64,000 bases of DNA, taken from positions 310,001-374,000 of the forward strand of contig CBDDDT010000004.1 of NCBI GenBank assembly GCA_965226755.1. The letters run 5' to 3'. Both the position numbers and the translations under genes were made by a program. Origin of the DNA: Bog-113 sp965226755. GTDB taxonomy: Bacteria > Acidobacteriota > Terriglobia > Bryobacterales > Bryobacteraceae. Every line of letters begins with the position of its first letter. The first letter of the stretch is position 1. The notes under the pieces are model-generated. The model worked only from the letters and a program-made list of their open reading frames with translations. It searched no databases and had not been told where the DNA came from. Positions 10,601-19,921 of the stretch are shown here, in pieces.

Positions 10601-11635
10601 CTAATTAGCGCCGTGCGACGCGGCGGACGCGATCAGCGTCGTCGCCGGATCCGGCAGCGGTTCGGACAGCTTCAGCGTGAGCTGCTTCGCCGAGGCCTCG
10701 TTGTGCCGCTCATACGCCTTCACGATGCGCTGCACCAGACTATGCCGCACCACGTCCTTCTCGTTGAAGTGAACGAAGCTGATGCCTTCCACGCCGCTCA
10801 GCACCTCGGCCGCGTCCATCAGCCCGCTCCGCCGTCCGGTCCCCAGATCGACCTGCGTCGGATCGCCGTTCACCACCATCTTGGAGTTGAATCCCTGGCG
10901 CGTCAGCACCATCTTCATCTGTTCCGGCGTGCTGTTCTGCGCCTCGTCCAGGATGATGAAACTGTCGTTCAGCGTCCGGCCGCGCATAAACGCGAGCGGA
11001 GCTACTTCGATCGTCATCTTCTCGATCAGCTTCTCCACCTTATCGGCCTCCAGCATGTCGTAGAGCGCGTCATACAGCGGCCGCAGATAGGGATCCACCT
11101 TCTCTTGCAGCGTGCCCGGCAGAAACCCGAGCTTTTCCCCGGCTTCCACCGCCGGCCGCGTCAGGATAATCCGGCTTACCCGTTTGGCCAGCAGCGCGGA
11201 AACTCCCATCGCCACCGCCAGATACGTTTTCCCCGTGCCCGCCGGTCCGATGCCGAACACCAGATCGTTTCGTTCAATGGCCTCGATATACCGCCTCTGG
11301 TTCACCGTTTTCGGCGCCAGAACTTTCTTTCCGAAGTTGCGCTGCTTTCCGCTCTGCACCAGAGCCCGCAGCGTCACCTGCGGATCTTCCGTCACCACAT
11401 GGAAGTAGCTATTGAGGTCGCCATTGGCGAAAACGACGCCCTCCTTGACCATGTCGGAATAATCTTCGAGAATGCGCTCGGCGCGCGAAACGCTTTCCGC
11501 GTCTCCTTCAATCTCGAGCGAACTGTCCACCAGGCTCGTCTTTACCCCGAGCCCCGTTTCCAGTACGCGAATGTTCTCGTCACGAGTGCCGAAAAGGCTC
11601 TCTACACCACGAGTCATCGGAACGCTAGTTTTCAT
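10601..11635 (-). CDS. PhoH family protein (YbeZ-type ATPase)
   Basis: A 344-residue protein with a KH-like N-terminus and a PhoH ATPase domain. Walker A is GPAGTGKTYLAV near residue 146, Walker B SFIILDEAQNS, and GDPTQVDLG follows as the sensor region. YbeZ-type PhoH proteins are putative RNA helicases that interact with YbeY. It is the first gene of the minus-strand run that continues to the left edge. The 194 bp upstream (11,636-11,829) would hold the operon promoter; I see no strong consensus there. Confidence 0.93.
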   Translation of the reverse strand: MKTSVPMTRGVESLFGTRDENIRVLETGLGVKTSLVDSSLEIEGDAESVSRAERILEDYSDMVKEGVVFANGDLNSYFHVVTEDPQVTLRALVQSGKQRNFGKKVLAPKTVNQRRYIEAIERNDLVFGIGPAGTGKTYLAVAMGVSALLAKRVSRIILTRPAVEAGEKLGFLPGTLQEKVDPYLRPLYDALYDMLEADKVEKLIEKMTIEVAPLAFMRGRTLNDSFIILDEAQNSTPEQMKMVLTRQGFNSKMVVNGDPTQVDLGTGRRSGLMDAAEVLSGVEGISFVHFNEKDVVRHSLVQRIVKAYERHNEASAKQLTLKLSEPLPDPATTLIASAASHGAN

Positions 11636-11829
11636 TGTGTTGACGGCGCGACCTCGCTTTGGCGGAATGGGAGCGGATCAAGTCCATGAAACGATCGAAA
11701 CACTGATTTGGTTATGAAAATCGCTGAACAGGGATAAGGTCAAAAGGCAGGCAACCGGGTATGTGTTGAAGGGTGAGCCGGATCGGAACCGCTGGCGGCG
11801 GGATACTTCCATCCGCTTCCAATTATAAA

Positions 11830-14112
11830 CTACGGCCGCTCCGGGGATGCGGGAAATTTCGCATGCAGAGGGAATGCGTTTCCCCGGCATCCGTTCACCT
11901 CCACCGTCACCGGCGCGTCATCGCTCACGCCGGGAACCCCTTCAATATTCACCTGGTTCGAGTCGTGGAACAGCACCTTAGCCTCGCGCCCGCCCTGAAA
12001 CACCCGAACCCGCGCGCGTTCGTCTCCGAAGTTCGTCCCATAAATGGAGATCGCCCGCCCGGCATCCGCAATCCCTCCCCTGCTGATCAGCGGCAGCCGA
12101 TTATCCTGAAACTCCCTTTCCGCGACCCGGACTCCCGCCGATCCCTGCCGTTCCAGAACCAGGAAAGATCCGCCCCACAGGAGAATCGTGACCCCGGCGG
12201 CCCACGGCCATGCTTTCTCCCAAGGCAAACACAACAGCGTCCCGAGCGTAATCAGGACGCCCAGCCACACATCCCAACTCGCCCTGAACTCCAAGCTGCC
12301 CGCCGCGCGCCCCGGCTGCGGTTTGATCAGCAAAAACCCAATGGGATCCGCCTCCACCCGGCCCAGCGATGAACGCCAGCCCGGGTCGAACGACGTTTTC
12401 ACCAGCAACGCTTCGCCTGGCCCGGCGTCCGCGATCAAACGCGCGCGATCGTTCGTCTCCCACCGCAGCCCCGCCGGCCGCAATCCCCGCGCCCAATCCG
12501 CGTACGCCCGCAGGAACGTCACATCTCCGACCCCCGAAAACTTCGGCAAGCGCTCCAGCGCGCGCACGTCCACCACCACGGCCTCGCCGCCATTCTCCGG
12601 AACCTCTGCGATCTCATCGCCGCGCCCGTTCTCCCACACCCGCCGCAAATCGGCGAACACCTCCGGATGGGCCATCCAATGGAAAGCCTCCGCCGAATTG
12701 GCCTGGTTCACGATCACATACCGCACCTCCAGCGCGCGCAGCCACAACCCCGCCACTTCCTTTTCGATTCCGGGAGCGTCGCACGAACCCTGCATCCGGT
12801 TCGCCGCCGCCACCGCCGTGAGGTTCGACATGCCGGTGAAACTCCCGCCCGCTTGCCGGACGCTTCCCCACGCATCGAGCGCATTCTCCATCTCTCCGCT
12901 CGCCAGCGCTCGCGCCGAAGGGGCATTCTTCAGCAGCCACTGAGCCGCCTGGAATGAAGCCATGTTCCGCGGATTTCCAGGTTCGGCCTGGTCTTTCCAG
13001 GGATGCAGGAGAAATCCTCGCGTGACCCACGCGCCCCCGCCCAAAAGCAGCGCGGCGGAAATCGCGCGCCACCGGCCCGCGCCGGACGAGAGCAGAAGCG
13101 TCGCCCCCAGCACCAACGCGGCGTTCCATTCCAGGGCGTACCGGTTCGCGAGCGGCGTCACGGAAATCCCGCACACGGCGAACAAGACCACCACCGCCCC
13201 ACAGATGGCGATCCACGCCGCCGCGAAACGAAGGCCGGGGCGCAGCCTGTTCCAGCAGCTTGCGCCGAGCAGCAGAACCGCGCCCGCGATAATCGCCGCC
13301 GCGCGCCCATCCCACCTCCCCGCCGCGGAACCAAGCAAGGCCCGGTTGGTCAGCGCCATGGCCACCCCGAATCCCGGAGTGATCCAGAAAGCGGCCAGCC
13401 CGAACGCCATTCCCCCGAAAACGAACGCCGCCCGGGCGCTCCGTCGGGCGATTCCGAACGCCGCGATCATCATCGCCAACCCCACCGCGCCCGGAAGATT
13501 CGTCAGCAACGCCGCCGCCCCGCAACCCCACGCCAGGCGCGGGCGGTTCCGCCAACCTGATCCGATAGCGAGCAGTCCCAGGGCGAACGCCAGGTAATGG
13601 GGCGCCTCGTCAAATCGCGTGATCCCGATCAGATTCAACGGGGCGAAATTCGCGCCGCGGCCCGCGCTCCGCCACGCCGGCAGCGCCAGGTAAATGGGCG
13701 ACGCGATCAGGCTATACCAGACGCTTCCCCACAGCGCCCACCGCGGCGACCGCCCCATTTGCAAAGCCGCAAAATAAAGCGCGACCGGAATCAGCGCGTA
13801 CGCGCAGCCGCCGCACAGATGAAACGCGCGGCCGATGCCGACCGGCAAGATCGCCGCCGCCGCGTGAAACAACGGCGGATACAGATAGCGGAAAGGCGCC
13901 CCGCAGTATTGCAGGGCGTTCCAGGTCCACGGCTGCTCCCGAAACAGCCGCGCGACCCCCATATAAGCGAAATCGTTCCCCCACGCGTGCGACGAGATCG
14001 CGAGGGAAAGATACGGCCAGATAACCCCCAGGTTCAGCGCGAACAGCGCAGCGGCGTAAACCCAAGGAGCACGCTCGCCCGATCCTTCCTCATAAATCCG
14101 CTTATTCAACAC
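11830..14112 (-). CDS. Large membrane protein, GT-C/YfhO-like, with C-terminal IPT/TIG-like domain
   Basis: This 760-residue protein starts at GTG. Residues of about 20-380 and a segment near 590-650 contain many hydrophobic helices. The first loop has SHAWGNDFAYMG, resembling the acidic loop of GT-C glycosyltransferases. A soluble region of about 200 residues lies between the helix blocks, as in YfhO-like proteins. The last 90 residues read ISIYGTNFGDERARVRVF and DSNQVNIEGVPG, matching the IPT/TIG-like tail (TIGR03437 type) common on secreted Acidobacteria proteins. The tail probably faces the periplasm. It is divergently transcribed from the GGDEF gene. Substrate unknown. Confidence 0.7.
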   Translation of the reverse strand: MLNKRIYEEGSGERAPWVYAAALFALNLGVIWPYLSLAISSHAWGNDFAYMGVARLFREQPWTWNALQYCGAPFRYLYPPLFHAAAAILPVGIGRAFHLCGGCAYALIPVALYFAALQMGRSPRWALWGSVWYSLIASPIYLALPAWRSAGRGANFAPLNLIGITRFDEAPHYLAFALGLLAIGSGWRNRPRLAWGCGAAALLTNLPGAVGLAMMIAAFGIARRSARAAFVFGGMAFGLAAFWITPGFGVAMALTNRALLGSAAGRWDGRAAAIIAGAVLLLGASCWNRLRPGLRFAAAWIAICGAVVVLFAVCGISVTPLANRYALEWNAALVLGATLLLSSGAGRWRAISAALLLGGGAWVTRGFLLHPWKDQAEPGNPRNMASFQAAQWLLKNAPSARALASGEMENALDAWGSVRQAGGSFTGMSNLTAVAAANRMQGSCDAPGIEKEVAGLWLRALEVRYVIVNQANSAEAFHWMAHPEVFADLRRVWENGRGDEIAEVPENGGEAVVVDVRALERLPKFSGVGDVTFLRAYADWARGLRPAGLRWETNDRARLIADAGPGEALLVKTSFDPGWRSSLGRVEADPIGFLLIKPQPGRAAGSLEFRASWDVWLGVLITLGTLLCLPWEKAWPWAAGVTILLWGGSFLVLERQGSAGVRVAEREFQDNRLPLISRGGIADAGRAISIYGTNFGDERARVRVFQGGREAKVLFHDSNQVNIEGVPGVSDDAPVTVEVNGCRGNAFPLHAKFPASPERP

Positions 14113-14243
14113 CCGCCGGCTGACCTTTCGCCTTGCAATCTAGCATTCGGATCATTCTGATCGCGAAGAATTTCGTCCGGAGCACTAGAGAAAATCGCGC
14201 ATTGTGCCGATCTGGTCCTTCAGTGAAACTCTCGGCCGCAAAA

Positions 14244-14927
14244 ATGGGCGAAAAGTCCGCGTCCCTTTTCCCGCGGATCATTTTCCCGCGGATCATTTCC
14301 CTGCGGATCATTCGCACCGCCCTGCGCACGGCCCTGCCCTTCTGCTTCGCTTGGTGCTGCGTCACCCCTCGCGCTGGCGCTGCTCTCGCCACCCTAACGA
14401 GCGCCAGGGCCATCCGCGAGCTCTCCGCCGTCGAAGCCGCGAAAGAATATCCAGTCCAACTGCGCGCTGTCATCACCTACGTGCAATCCCCGGGCAATGT
14501 GCTGTTCGTGCAGGACGCCACCGCCGGCATCTTCGTCTTCAGCGCGCATTTAAAATTCGATGCGCCGCTGCATACCGGGGAAATAATCGATATCAGCGGC
14601 CGCTCCGCTCCGGGTGAGTTCTGTTCCTCCATCGCCGAGGCCGCCATCCACGTGATTGGGCGAGCGCCGCTCCCGTTGCCCATACCCTTCCGGTTGGAAA
14701 CCCTCCTGTCCGGGGAATACGATTCCCAATGGGGTCAATTGGAAGGCGTCGTTCGCTCCGGAAAGCTGGAGAACAACCGCCTTGTCCTGAAGGTCGCCGC
14801 AACCGGAGGCACGTTCCTCGCGGTTCTCCCGGAGAAACCTGCGCGCTGGGAGCACACTTACATCGACGCGCGCGTGCAGCTGCGCGGCGTGATCGGAACC
14901 ATCTTCAACGAACGGCGCCAGGCAGGT
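14244..14927 (+). CDS. GGDEF protein, N-terminal part (signal peptide and OB-like sensor), before a frameshift
   Basis: The sequence begins at ATG 14244 with a long signal-type N-terminus that contains a 5-residue repeat (FPRII, FPRII, SLRII) encoded by a 15-bp tandem repeat. It continues with an OB-like domain (YPVQLRAVITYVQSPGNVLF, then VQDATAGIFVF). The frame stays open to 15188, but the residues after FNERRQAG become low-complexity Arg/Pro. The family-like continuation VRLLVPHPEQVRVLD is in the +1 frame from about 14929. An open frame from 14133 would add an unlikely leader. It is one gene with the next entry unless the frame change is real. Confidence 0.75.
14266..14310 (+). repeat. Three tandem copies of a 15-bp unit
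   Basis: TTTTCCCGCGGATCA occurs exactly at 14266-14280 and 14281-14295. A third copy at 14296-14310 differs at two positions. The array lies in the signal-peptide region of the GGDEF gene and encodes five-residue repeats without changing frame. Copy-number change would lengthen or shorten the N-terminal helix in steps of five residues. Confidence 0.85.
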
Positions 14928-14931
14928 AGGC

Positions 14932-16353
14932 GTGCGCCTGTTGGTTCCCCATCCCGAACAGGTGAGAGTCCTGGATCCCGCGCCGGCGGATCCGTTCGCG
15001 ATCCCGCTATCCCGCGCCGCCGAGGTCGGCGAGTTCCGGCCGGGCGCCGACCGCAACCGGAGAACGCGCGTGCGCGCCGCCGTCACCGCCGTCGAATCCC
15101 CCACCGTCTTCTTCATCTCGGACGGTACGGGAAGCCTTGCCATCCAGGCCGACCCCCCGTGCGAAGCGCCCGCCGGCAGCGTTCTTGACATCGCCGGTTT
15201 TCACGATTTAATTCATGGACGTCCCGGGTTGCGCGATGCCGTATGCCGCCCACTCAACGAAAACCTTTCCATCAAACCGCGCCGCGCGTCTGCCGCGGAG
15301 ATTCTTCCGGTCGGAGTTCAGGATTCCGCCCTGGGCGCGGGATCTCAAGACGGTTCCCGCTACGACCTCCAACTGGTGACCATGGAGGGTTCTCTATTGC
15401 AGGTCTCCCGCTTCCCGAGCAGCTGCAACCTCGCCCTTACCACTCCGGAGCGGGACTTCACCGCGACGGTTCCCGCATCCGCCATCGCCTCCTGCGCGCA
15501 CTTGAAATTGGGCGCCCGGCTCCAACTGACCGGTGTGGTCATGATCGTCCATGACGACTACCAGCGCGCTCGCTCGTTTCGCCTCCTCGTGCGCACTCCG
15601 GCCGATATCGTTGTCCTCTCCCGTCCCCCCTTTTGGAATATCCAGCATGCCCTTTGGGCCACGTTCCTGATGTTCCTCGTCGTCTTGGCGTCTCTCGCGT
15701 GGAACTTCGTTCTGCGGCATCAGGTGTCCGGCAAAACGCATGAACTGCGAGTCGCCAATCAAAATTTGTTGCGCATCGCCGTCGAAGACGCCCTGACCGG
15801 CGCCGCCAACCGCCGGCGCTTTGACGAGCTGCTCGATCTGGAAGTCGCCCGCGCCCAGCGCTCAGCCGCCCCGCTTTCCCTCGTCATGATCGATATCGAT
15901 TTCTTCAAGGCGCTGAATGATCGATACGGTCACCAAACCGGCGATCAACGCTTGATTCAGGTCGTGCGCGCGCTGCAGGGTTCCGTATCGCGAGTCACGG
16001 ATGTGATCGCGCGATACGGCGGAGAAGAATTCGCGGCCATCCTCCCCGATACGCCCGGGCACGCGGCCTTCGCCCTCGCTGAATCCATGCGTCTTTCCGT
16101 CTTCGATCTCAATATTCCCCACGCCGGATCGCCTCTTCACCAGCGCCTGTCCATCAGCCTTGGCGTTTGCACGCTTGCCGCGGGCCGCACGGCCTTGCCC
16201 CGCGAACTCGTCTTCGCCGCCGATTGCGCCCTCTATCAGGCGAAGCAGAGAGGCCGCAATCGTGTCGTGGCCTACGATGAAACTTTAGAACCGCTCGTCC
16301 CCCGTCCGGCGTCCGCCTTCACGTCTTCCGCGCATCGCGAGACCCCCGCATAA
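14932..16353 (+). CDS. Diguanylate cyclase (GGDEF), C-terminal part after a frameshift
   Basis: The first GTG in this frame is 14932. The sequence has a second OB-like repeat (RTRVRAAVTAVESPTVFFIS and SDGTGSLAIQ), which parallels the one in the preceding frame, then a third related stretch. A single membrane helix (ALWATFLMFLVVLASLAW) precedes a GGDEF domain with DALTGAANRRRFDELL and the active-site loop RYGGEEFAAIL. GGEEF with the preceding metal-binding Asp in VMIDIDFFKALND predicts active c-di-GMP synthesis in the cytosol, controlled by the periplasmic sensor. No RxxD I-site is evident upstream of GGEEF. The whole protein would be about 700 residues. Confidence 0.85.
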   Translation: MRLLVPHPEQVRVLDPAPADPFAIPLSRAAEVGEFRPGADRNRRTRVRAAVTAVESPTVFFISDGTGSLAIQADPPCEAPAGSVLDIAGFHDLIHGRPGLRDAVCRPLNENLSIKPRRASAAEILPVGVQDSALGAGSQDGSRYDLQLVTMEGSLLQVSRFPSSCNLALTTPERDFTATVPASAIASCAHLKLGARLQLTGVVMIVHDDYQRARSFRLLVRTPADIVVLSRPPFWNIQHALWATFLMFLVVLASLAWNFVLRHQVSGKTHELRVANQNLLRIAVEDALTGAANRRRFDELLDLEVARAQRSAAPLSLVMIDIDFFKALNDRYGHQTGDQRLIQVVRALQGSVSRVTDVIARYGGEEFAAILPDTPGHAAFALAESMRLSVFDLNIPHAGSPLHQRLSISLGVCTLAAGRTALPRELVFAADCALYQAKQRGRNRVVAYDETLEPLVPRPASAFTSSAHRETPA

Positions 16354-16469
16354 GCCCGGCGCGCGCGCGTCACGGCGCCCCTGCCCTTATTTCCAGCCCT
16401 GGAATCAATCACTTGGGAAATCCGCGCGCGTGCGGCGCTTTCCGCCGCGCCTAGACTCAGGGCAGAAAG

Positions 16470-17489
16470 ATGCGAACCATAATCGCTTTTAAAAATCCCA
16501 AGGCGGATAATCCTCAGGCTTGCCACGTCGGTCTCGGCGTTACCGCCGGCAACGCAGCCGACGTCCTCGTGGAACGGGGTTTTCAGGCCGAAGCCATACC
16601 TGTCGTGGATGGCTATTACTTACGCAACAAACTCCGGGCTAATGCGTGGCCCGGATTGACTCACGTTGTTTTCTGCGCGCCTTACATCGACACGCCGTTC
16701 CTCGAAAGCCTTTGCCGCGAGTTCCGCGCAATCCGTTTCGCCGTCGTCTTTCACAGCAACGTCGGGTTCCTGCAGGCGGATAAGTGGGCCGTCAAAGTCA
16801 TGCGGGAACAGATGGAGCTCGAACGCCGCATTCCCAATTTTCACCTCGCGGGAAACTGCCGGAAATTCTGTCAAGCCGTCCAGTCCGCTTACGGAGCGCC
16901 TTGCACGCTCCTGCCGAATCTCTACTTTCTCCACGGCCCGATCGAGCGCCAGCGGGCGCTGTGGACCGGCCCCGAACTGCACATCGGCATCTTCGGCGCC
17001 ACCCGCATCCTGAAAAATTTAATGACGGCCGCGTGGGCGTCCCTTCAGATTGGCCGCGACCTCAACGCCATCACGAAAATTCATCTCTCCACCGGGCGCG
17101 AAGAAGGCGGCGCCGGCGTCATGCAATCCGTCCAGGAGATGTGTAGCGGACTAAGCCGTGTCGAATTGATTCAGGAGCCTTGGCTTCCCTGGCTTGAGTT
17201 CCGCCGCGTCATGCGCCGCATGCATCTGCTGATGCAGCCCAGTTTCACGGAAAGCTTCAACGGCGTCACCGCCGACGGAATCGCGGAAGGCGTGCCCAGC
17301 GTCGTCTCTCCCGCCATCAACTGGGTTCCCCCAAGCTGGATCGCCAATCCCGACAGCGCCACGGAAATCGCCGCCGCCGGCAAACGCCTGCTGCGCGACC
17401 GCAATGCTCCTCGCGACGGCTATCGCGCCCTCGTGCGGCACAATGACCGATCCTTGCAGGCCTGGAAGCAGTACCTCGACGCGGCCTAG
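16470..17489 (+). CDS. Glycosyltransferase-like protein (GT-B fold)
   Basis: A 339-residue soluble protein. The N-terminal half has alternating beta strands (THVVFCAPYIDTPFL, IRFAVVFHSNVGFL). The second half has a GT-B donor-domain pattern: LHIGIFGATRILKN, a region with HLSTGREEGG, then RRMHLLMQPSFTESFNGVTA followed by DGIAEGVPSVVSP. That last block is typical of GT4 enzymes where the conserved Glu binds the nucleotide sugar. No membrane segments. It starts at ATG 16470 after GGGCAGAAAG. It stands alone between the GGDEF gene and convergent copA, so its pathway is unknown. Confidence 0.7.
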   Translation: MRTIIAFKNPKADNPQACHVGLGVTAGNAADVLVERGFQAEAIPVVDGYYLRNKLRANAWPGLTHVVFCAPYIDTPFLESLCREFRAIRFAVVFHSNVGFLQADKWAVKVMREQMELERRIPNFHLAGNCRKFCQAVQSAYGAPCTLLPNLYFLHGPIERQRALWTGPELHIGIFGATRILKNLMTAAWASLQIGRDLNAITKIHLSTGREEGGAGVMQSVQEMCSGLSRVELIQEPWLPWLEFRRVMRRMHLLMQPSFTESFNGVTADGIAEGVPSVVSPAINWVPPSWIANPDSATEIAAAGKRLLRDRNAPRDGYRALVRHNDRSLQAWKQYLDAA

Positions 17490-17511
17490 CGGAACCGTCC
17501 CGAACGGCGGC

Positions 17512-19605
17512 TCACGCCCGTCGCAGCCGCAAGCTGTTCAGCACCACCGAGAGGCTGGAAAACGCCATCGTCGCCGACGCGATCATCGGCGAGAGCAGCC
17601 AGCCACGGAACGGATACAGAACCCCCGCCGCCACCGGAATCGCGCACACGTTATAAGCGAACGCCCAGAAAAGGTTTTGCTTGATCACGCGCATGGTGCG
17701 GCGGGCCAGTTCCAGCGCTTCCGGAACCGCTCCCAGATCGTGCCGCAAAATCGTGATATCTCCAGCCTCGGCCGCGATATCGCTTCCGCTTCCCATCGCA
17801 ATTCCTACATTGGCGCCCGCCAGCGCCGGCGCATCGTTGATCCCGTCTCCCACCATCGCCACCGTCCGGCCCGCCGCGCGCAGCGTCGCTACTTCTTGTC
17901 CCTTTTGCTCCGGCATCAGCCCCGCCGACATCTCCGCGATTCCCACCGCCGCCGCCACGCTCCGCGCCGCCGCTTCGCCGTCACCCGTCAGCATCCTCAC
18001 GCGAAAGCCGCGCTTCAGCAGCGTTCGCACCGCCTCGCGAGCCTCCCCGCGAACCTCGTCTGAAATCCCGATCCAGCCGGCGTCGACTCCGTCCACGGTG
18101 ACCTGCGCCACGGTGGATCCCATAAACTCGTCCCGCAGCTTGAAACCGCTCTCCGGACGGTGGACGGCGACCTCTCGCCCGTTCACTCGGGCCGTAACGC
18201 CGAAGCCCGCCTGCGCGCGAAAGTCGCTGACCCTTCCCCGTTCGCCCGCCCCGGCCCTCTCGCGGATCGCCTGCGCGAGCGGGTGCTCCGAATCGCTCTC
18301 CGCCGCCGCCGCCCACGCCAGAACCTGATCGTCCCGAAAACCCGGCGCCGCAATCACGCCATCCACCACGGGCCTGCCTATCGTCAGCGTCCCCGTTTTA
18401 TCGAATAGAACCGTGTCGACGCGCGCCGCCGCTTCCAGCGCTTCTCCGCTCTTGATCAGGATCCCGCGTTGCGCGCCTCTGCCCGTGCCGGCCACAATCG
18501 CCACCGGCGTCGCCAAACCGAGCGCGCACGGGCACGCCACAATCAGCACCGCCACCGCATTGGCCAGCGCCAGCGCCGGATTGAAAATCATCCAAACCAC
18601 GGCCGTCACCGCCGCGATCGCCAGCACCGCCACCGTGAAATATCCGCTCACCGTGTCCGCCAGCCGCGCCACCGGCGCCCGCGAGTTCTGCGCTTTCGCC
18701 ACCAGCTCGATAATCCGGTCCAGCGCCGTATCCGCGCCCACCTTCCGAGCGTCGATCCGCAATGAGCCGAAAAGGTTCATCGTCCCCCGGAATACGTTCG
18801 ATCCCGCCGTCTTCTCCACCGGCATGCTCTCGCCCGTCAGCGTCGATTCATCAACCGCGCTCGACCCGCTCAGCACCGCCCCATCGCACGCCACCCGCTC
18901 TCCTGGGCGCACCGCCACCACATCGCCCACCCGCAGATCGGAAATCGGGATCTCGTGCTCCGCGCCGTCCCGCTCCACGCGCGCGGTCGGCGGCCGCAGA
19001 TCCAACAGCATCCGCACGCTCTCGCTCGCTTTCCGGCGAGCGCCGCGCTCCAGCAGGCGTCCCAGCAGGATCAGCGTCACAATCACCGCCGCCGCTTCGA
19101 AGTAAACATCGCGCCGGCCCCGGAACACCTCCACGGCGGAGTAGAGGAACGCGGTTCCCGACCCCAGCGCGATCAGCGAATTCATATTCGCCGTTCCATG
19201 CCGCAGCGCGCTCCACCCGTCCCGAAAAAAGGGAAACGCCGCGTAACCCATCACCAGCGCCGTCACCGCGAACTGCGCGGCAATCGCTCGATCCATCATT
19301 CCCAGCGGCATGACGACCGCCGCGCCTGCCGCCGCCGCGATAAAACGTCCCCGCAATCCGCCGTCGCCGTCGTCCGCTTTGACGTCGTATCCCGCATCCC
19401 GGATCGCCGCCACGATCTTGCCCCGGTCCGTCCGTCCCGCGTCGTACTCGACCGTCGCCGTATTCGTGGCGAAATTGACCCGCGCGTCCGCCACGCCTTC
19501 CGTGGTCGTGAGCGTCCGCTCGATCGACCGCGCGCACGCCGCGCAGCTCATCCCCGCGACTGGAAGATCCAGCCGCCTCGCTTTCTCCGCGGCCGCGGCG
19601 CTCAT
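17512..19605 (-). CDS. copA: Copper-exporting P1B-type ATPase
   Basis: The 697 residues carry one N-terminal heavy-metal-associated domain with GMSCAACA (Cys21 and Cys24), eight predicted membrane helices and the actuator motif TGESMPV. The transmembrane metal motif CPCALGLATPVA, the phosphorylation motif DKTGTLT and GDGINDAPALAG are also present. CPC with a C-terminal membrane region containing NVCAIPVAAG and MAFSSLSVVLNSLRL is the pattern of Cu+-exporting P1B-1 pumps. It overlaps the upstream HMA gene by 4 nt and is convergent with the 16470 gene. Loss of cytosolic Cu+ to the periplasm is the expected role. Confidence 0.94.
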   Translation of the reverse strand: MSAAAAEKARRLDLPVAGMSCAACARSIERTLTTTEGVADARVNFATNTATVEYDAGRTDRGKIVAAIRDAGYDVKADDGDGGLRGRFIAAAAGAAVVMPLGMMDRAIAAQFAVTALVMGYAAFPFFRDGWSALRHGTANMNSLIALGSGTAFLYSAVEVFRGRRDVYFEAAAVIVTLILLGRLLERGARRKASESVRMLLDLRPPTARVERDGAEHEIPISDLRVGDVVAVRPGERVACDGAVLSGSSAVDESTLTGESMPVEKTAGSNVFRGTMNLFGSLRIDARKVGADTALDRIIELVAKAQNSRAPVARLADTVSGYFTVAVLAIAAVTAVVWMIFNPALALANAVAVLIVACPCALGLATPVAIVAGTGRGAQRGILIKSGEALEAAARVDTVLFDKTGTLTIGRPVVDGVIAAPGFRDDQVLAWAAAAESDSEHPLAQAIRERAGAGERGRVSDFRAQAGFGVTARVNGREVAVHRPESGFKLRDEFMGSTVAQVTVDGVDAGWIGISDEVRGEAREAVRTLLKRGFRVRMLTGDGEAAARSVAAAVGIAEMSAGLMPEQKGQEVATLRAAGRTVAMVGDGINDAPALAGANVGIAMGSGSDIAAEAGDITILRHDLGAVPEALELARRTMRVIKQNLFWAFAYNVCAIPVAAGVLYPFRGWLLSPMIASATMAFSSLSVVLNSLRLRRA

Positions 19606-19814
19606 TTCACCCGCGCGCTGTAGCCCAGCTTTTCCACCGCCGCCGCCAATTCCGCCGGTGTCGTCGCTCCCGCCTCAAAGTCCACATCCGCCGAGTGCGC
19701 CTGCAAATCCACCGCGGCCGACTTCACGCCCTTGACCGACTTCAACCGGCGCTCCACGCCCCGCACGCACCCGTCGCACGTCATTCCGCCGATGTCCAGA
19801 ATCGTATGCTCCAT
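19602..19814 (-). CDS. Heavy-metal-associated (CopZ-like) copper chaperone
   Basis: A 70-residue single HMA domain with the metal loop GGMTCDGC and the usual beta-alpha-beta-beta-alpha-beta pattern (VERRLKSVKGVKSAAVDLQ). It overlaps copA by 4 nt, so it probably delivers Cu+ to CopA in the cytosol. The promoter should be in 19815-19921. That stretch has an AT-rich TAGTAG/CTACTA-containing segment on the minus side, but no regulator gene is adjacent and I do not call an operator. Confidence 0.9.
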   Translation of the reverse strand: MEHTILDIGGMTCDGCVRGVERRLKSVKGVKSAAVDLQAHSADVDFEAGATTPAELAAAVEKLGYSARVK

Positions 19815-19921
19815 TTGCCCGGTCGCCCCTTTCGAAAACTCTATTACTGTCTACTACTAAGTGATGCGCCGTCGCCGGCACGTGATTCGCCCCGCGCCTG
19901 CCATCGTCTACCATGTGAGAA

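Noticed and set aside
14928..14931. GTA in GGCAGGTAGGCG as a possible programmed frameshift signal
   Set aside because: No slippery heptamer or downstream pseudoknot is apparent. A single-base indel is the simpler explanation.
19815..19921. CopY/BlaI-type operator ahead of the copper genes
   Set aside because: Only loose TAGTAG/CTACTA half-sites occur, the palindrome is poor, and no cognate regulator gene is in the window.
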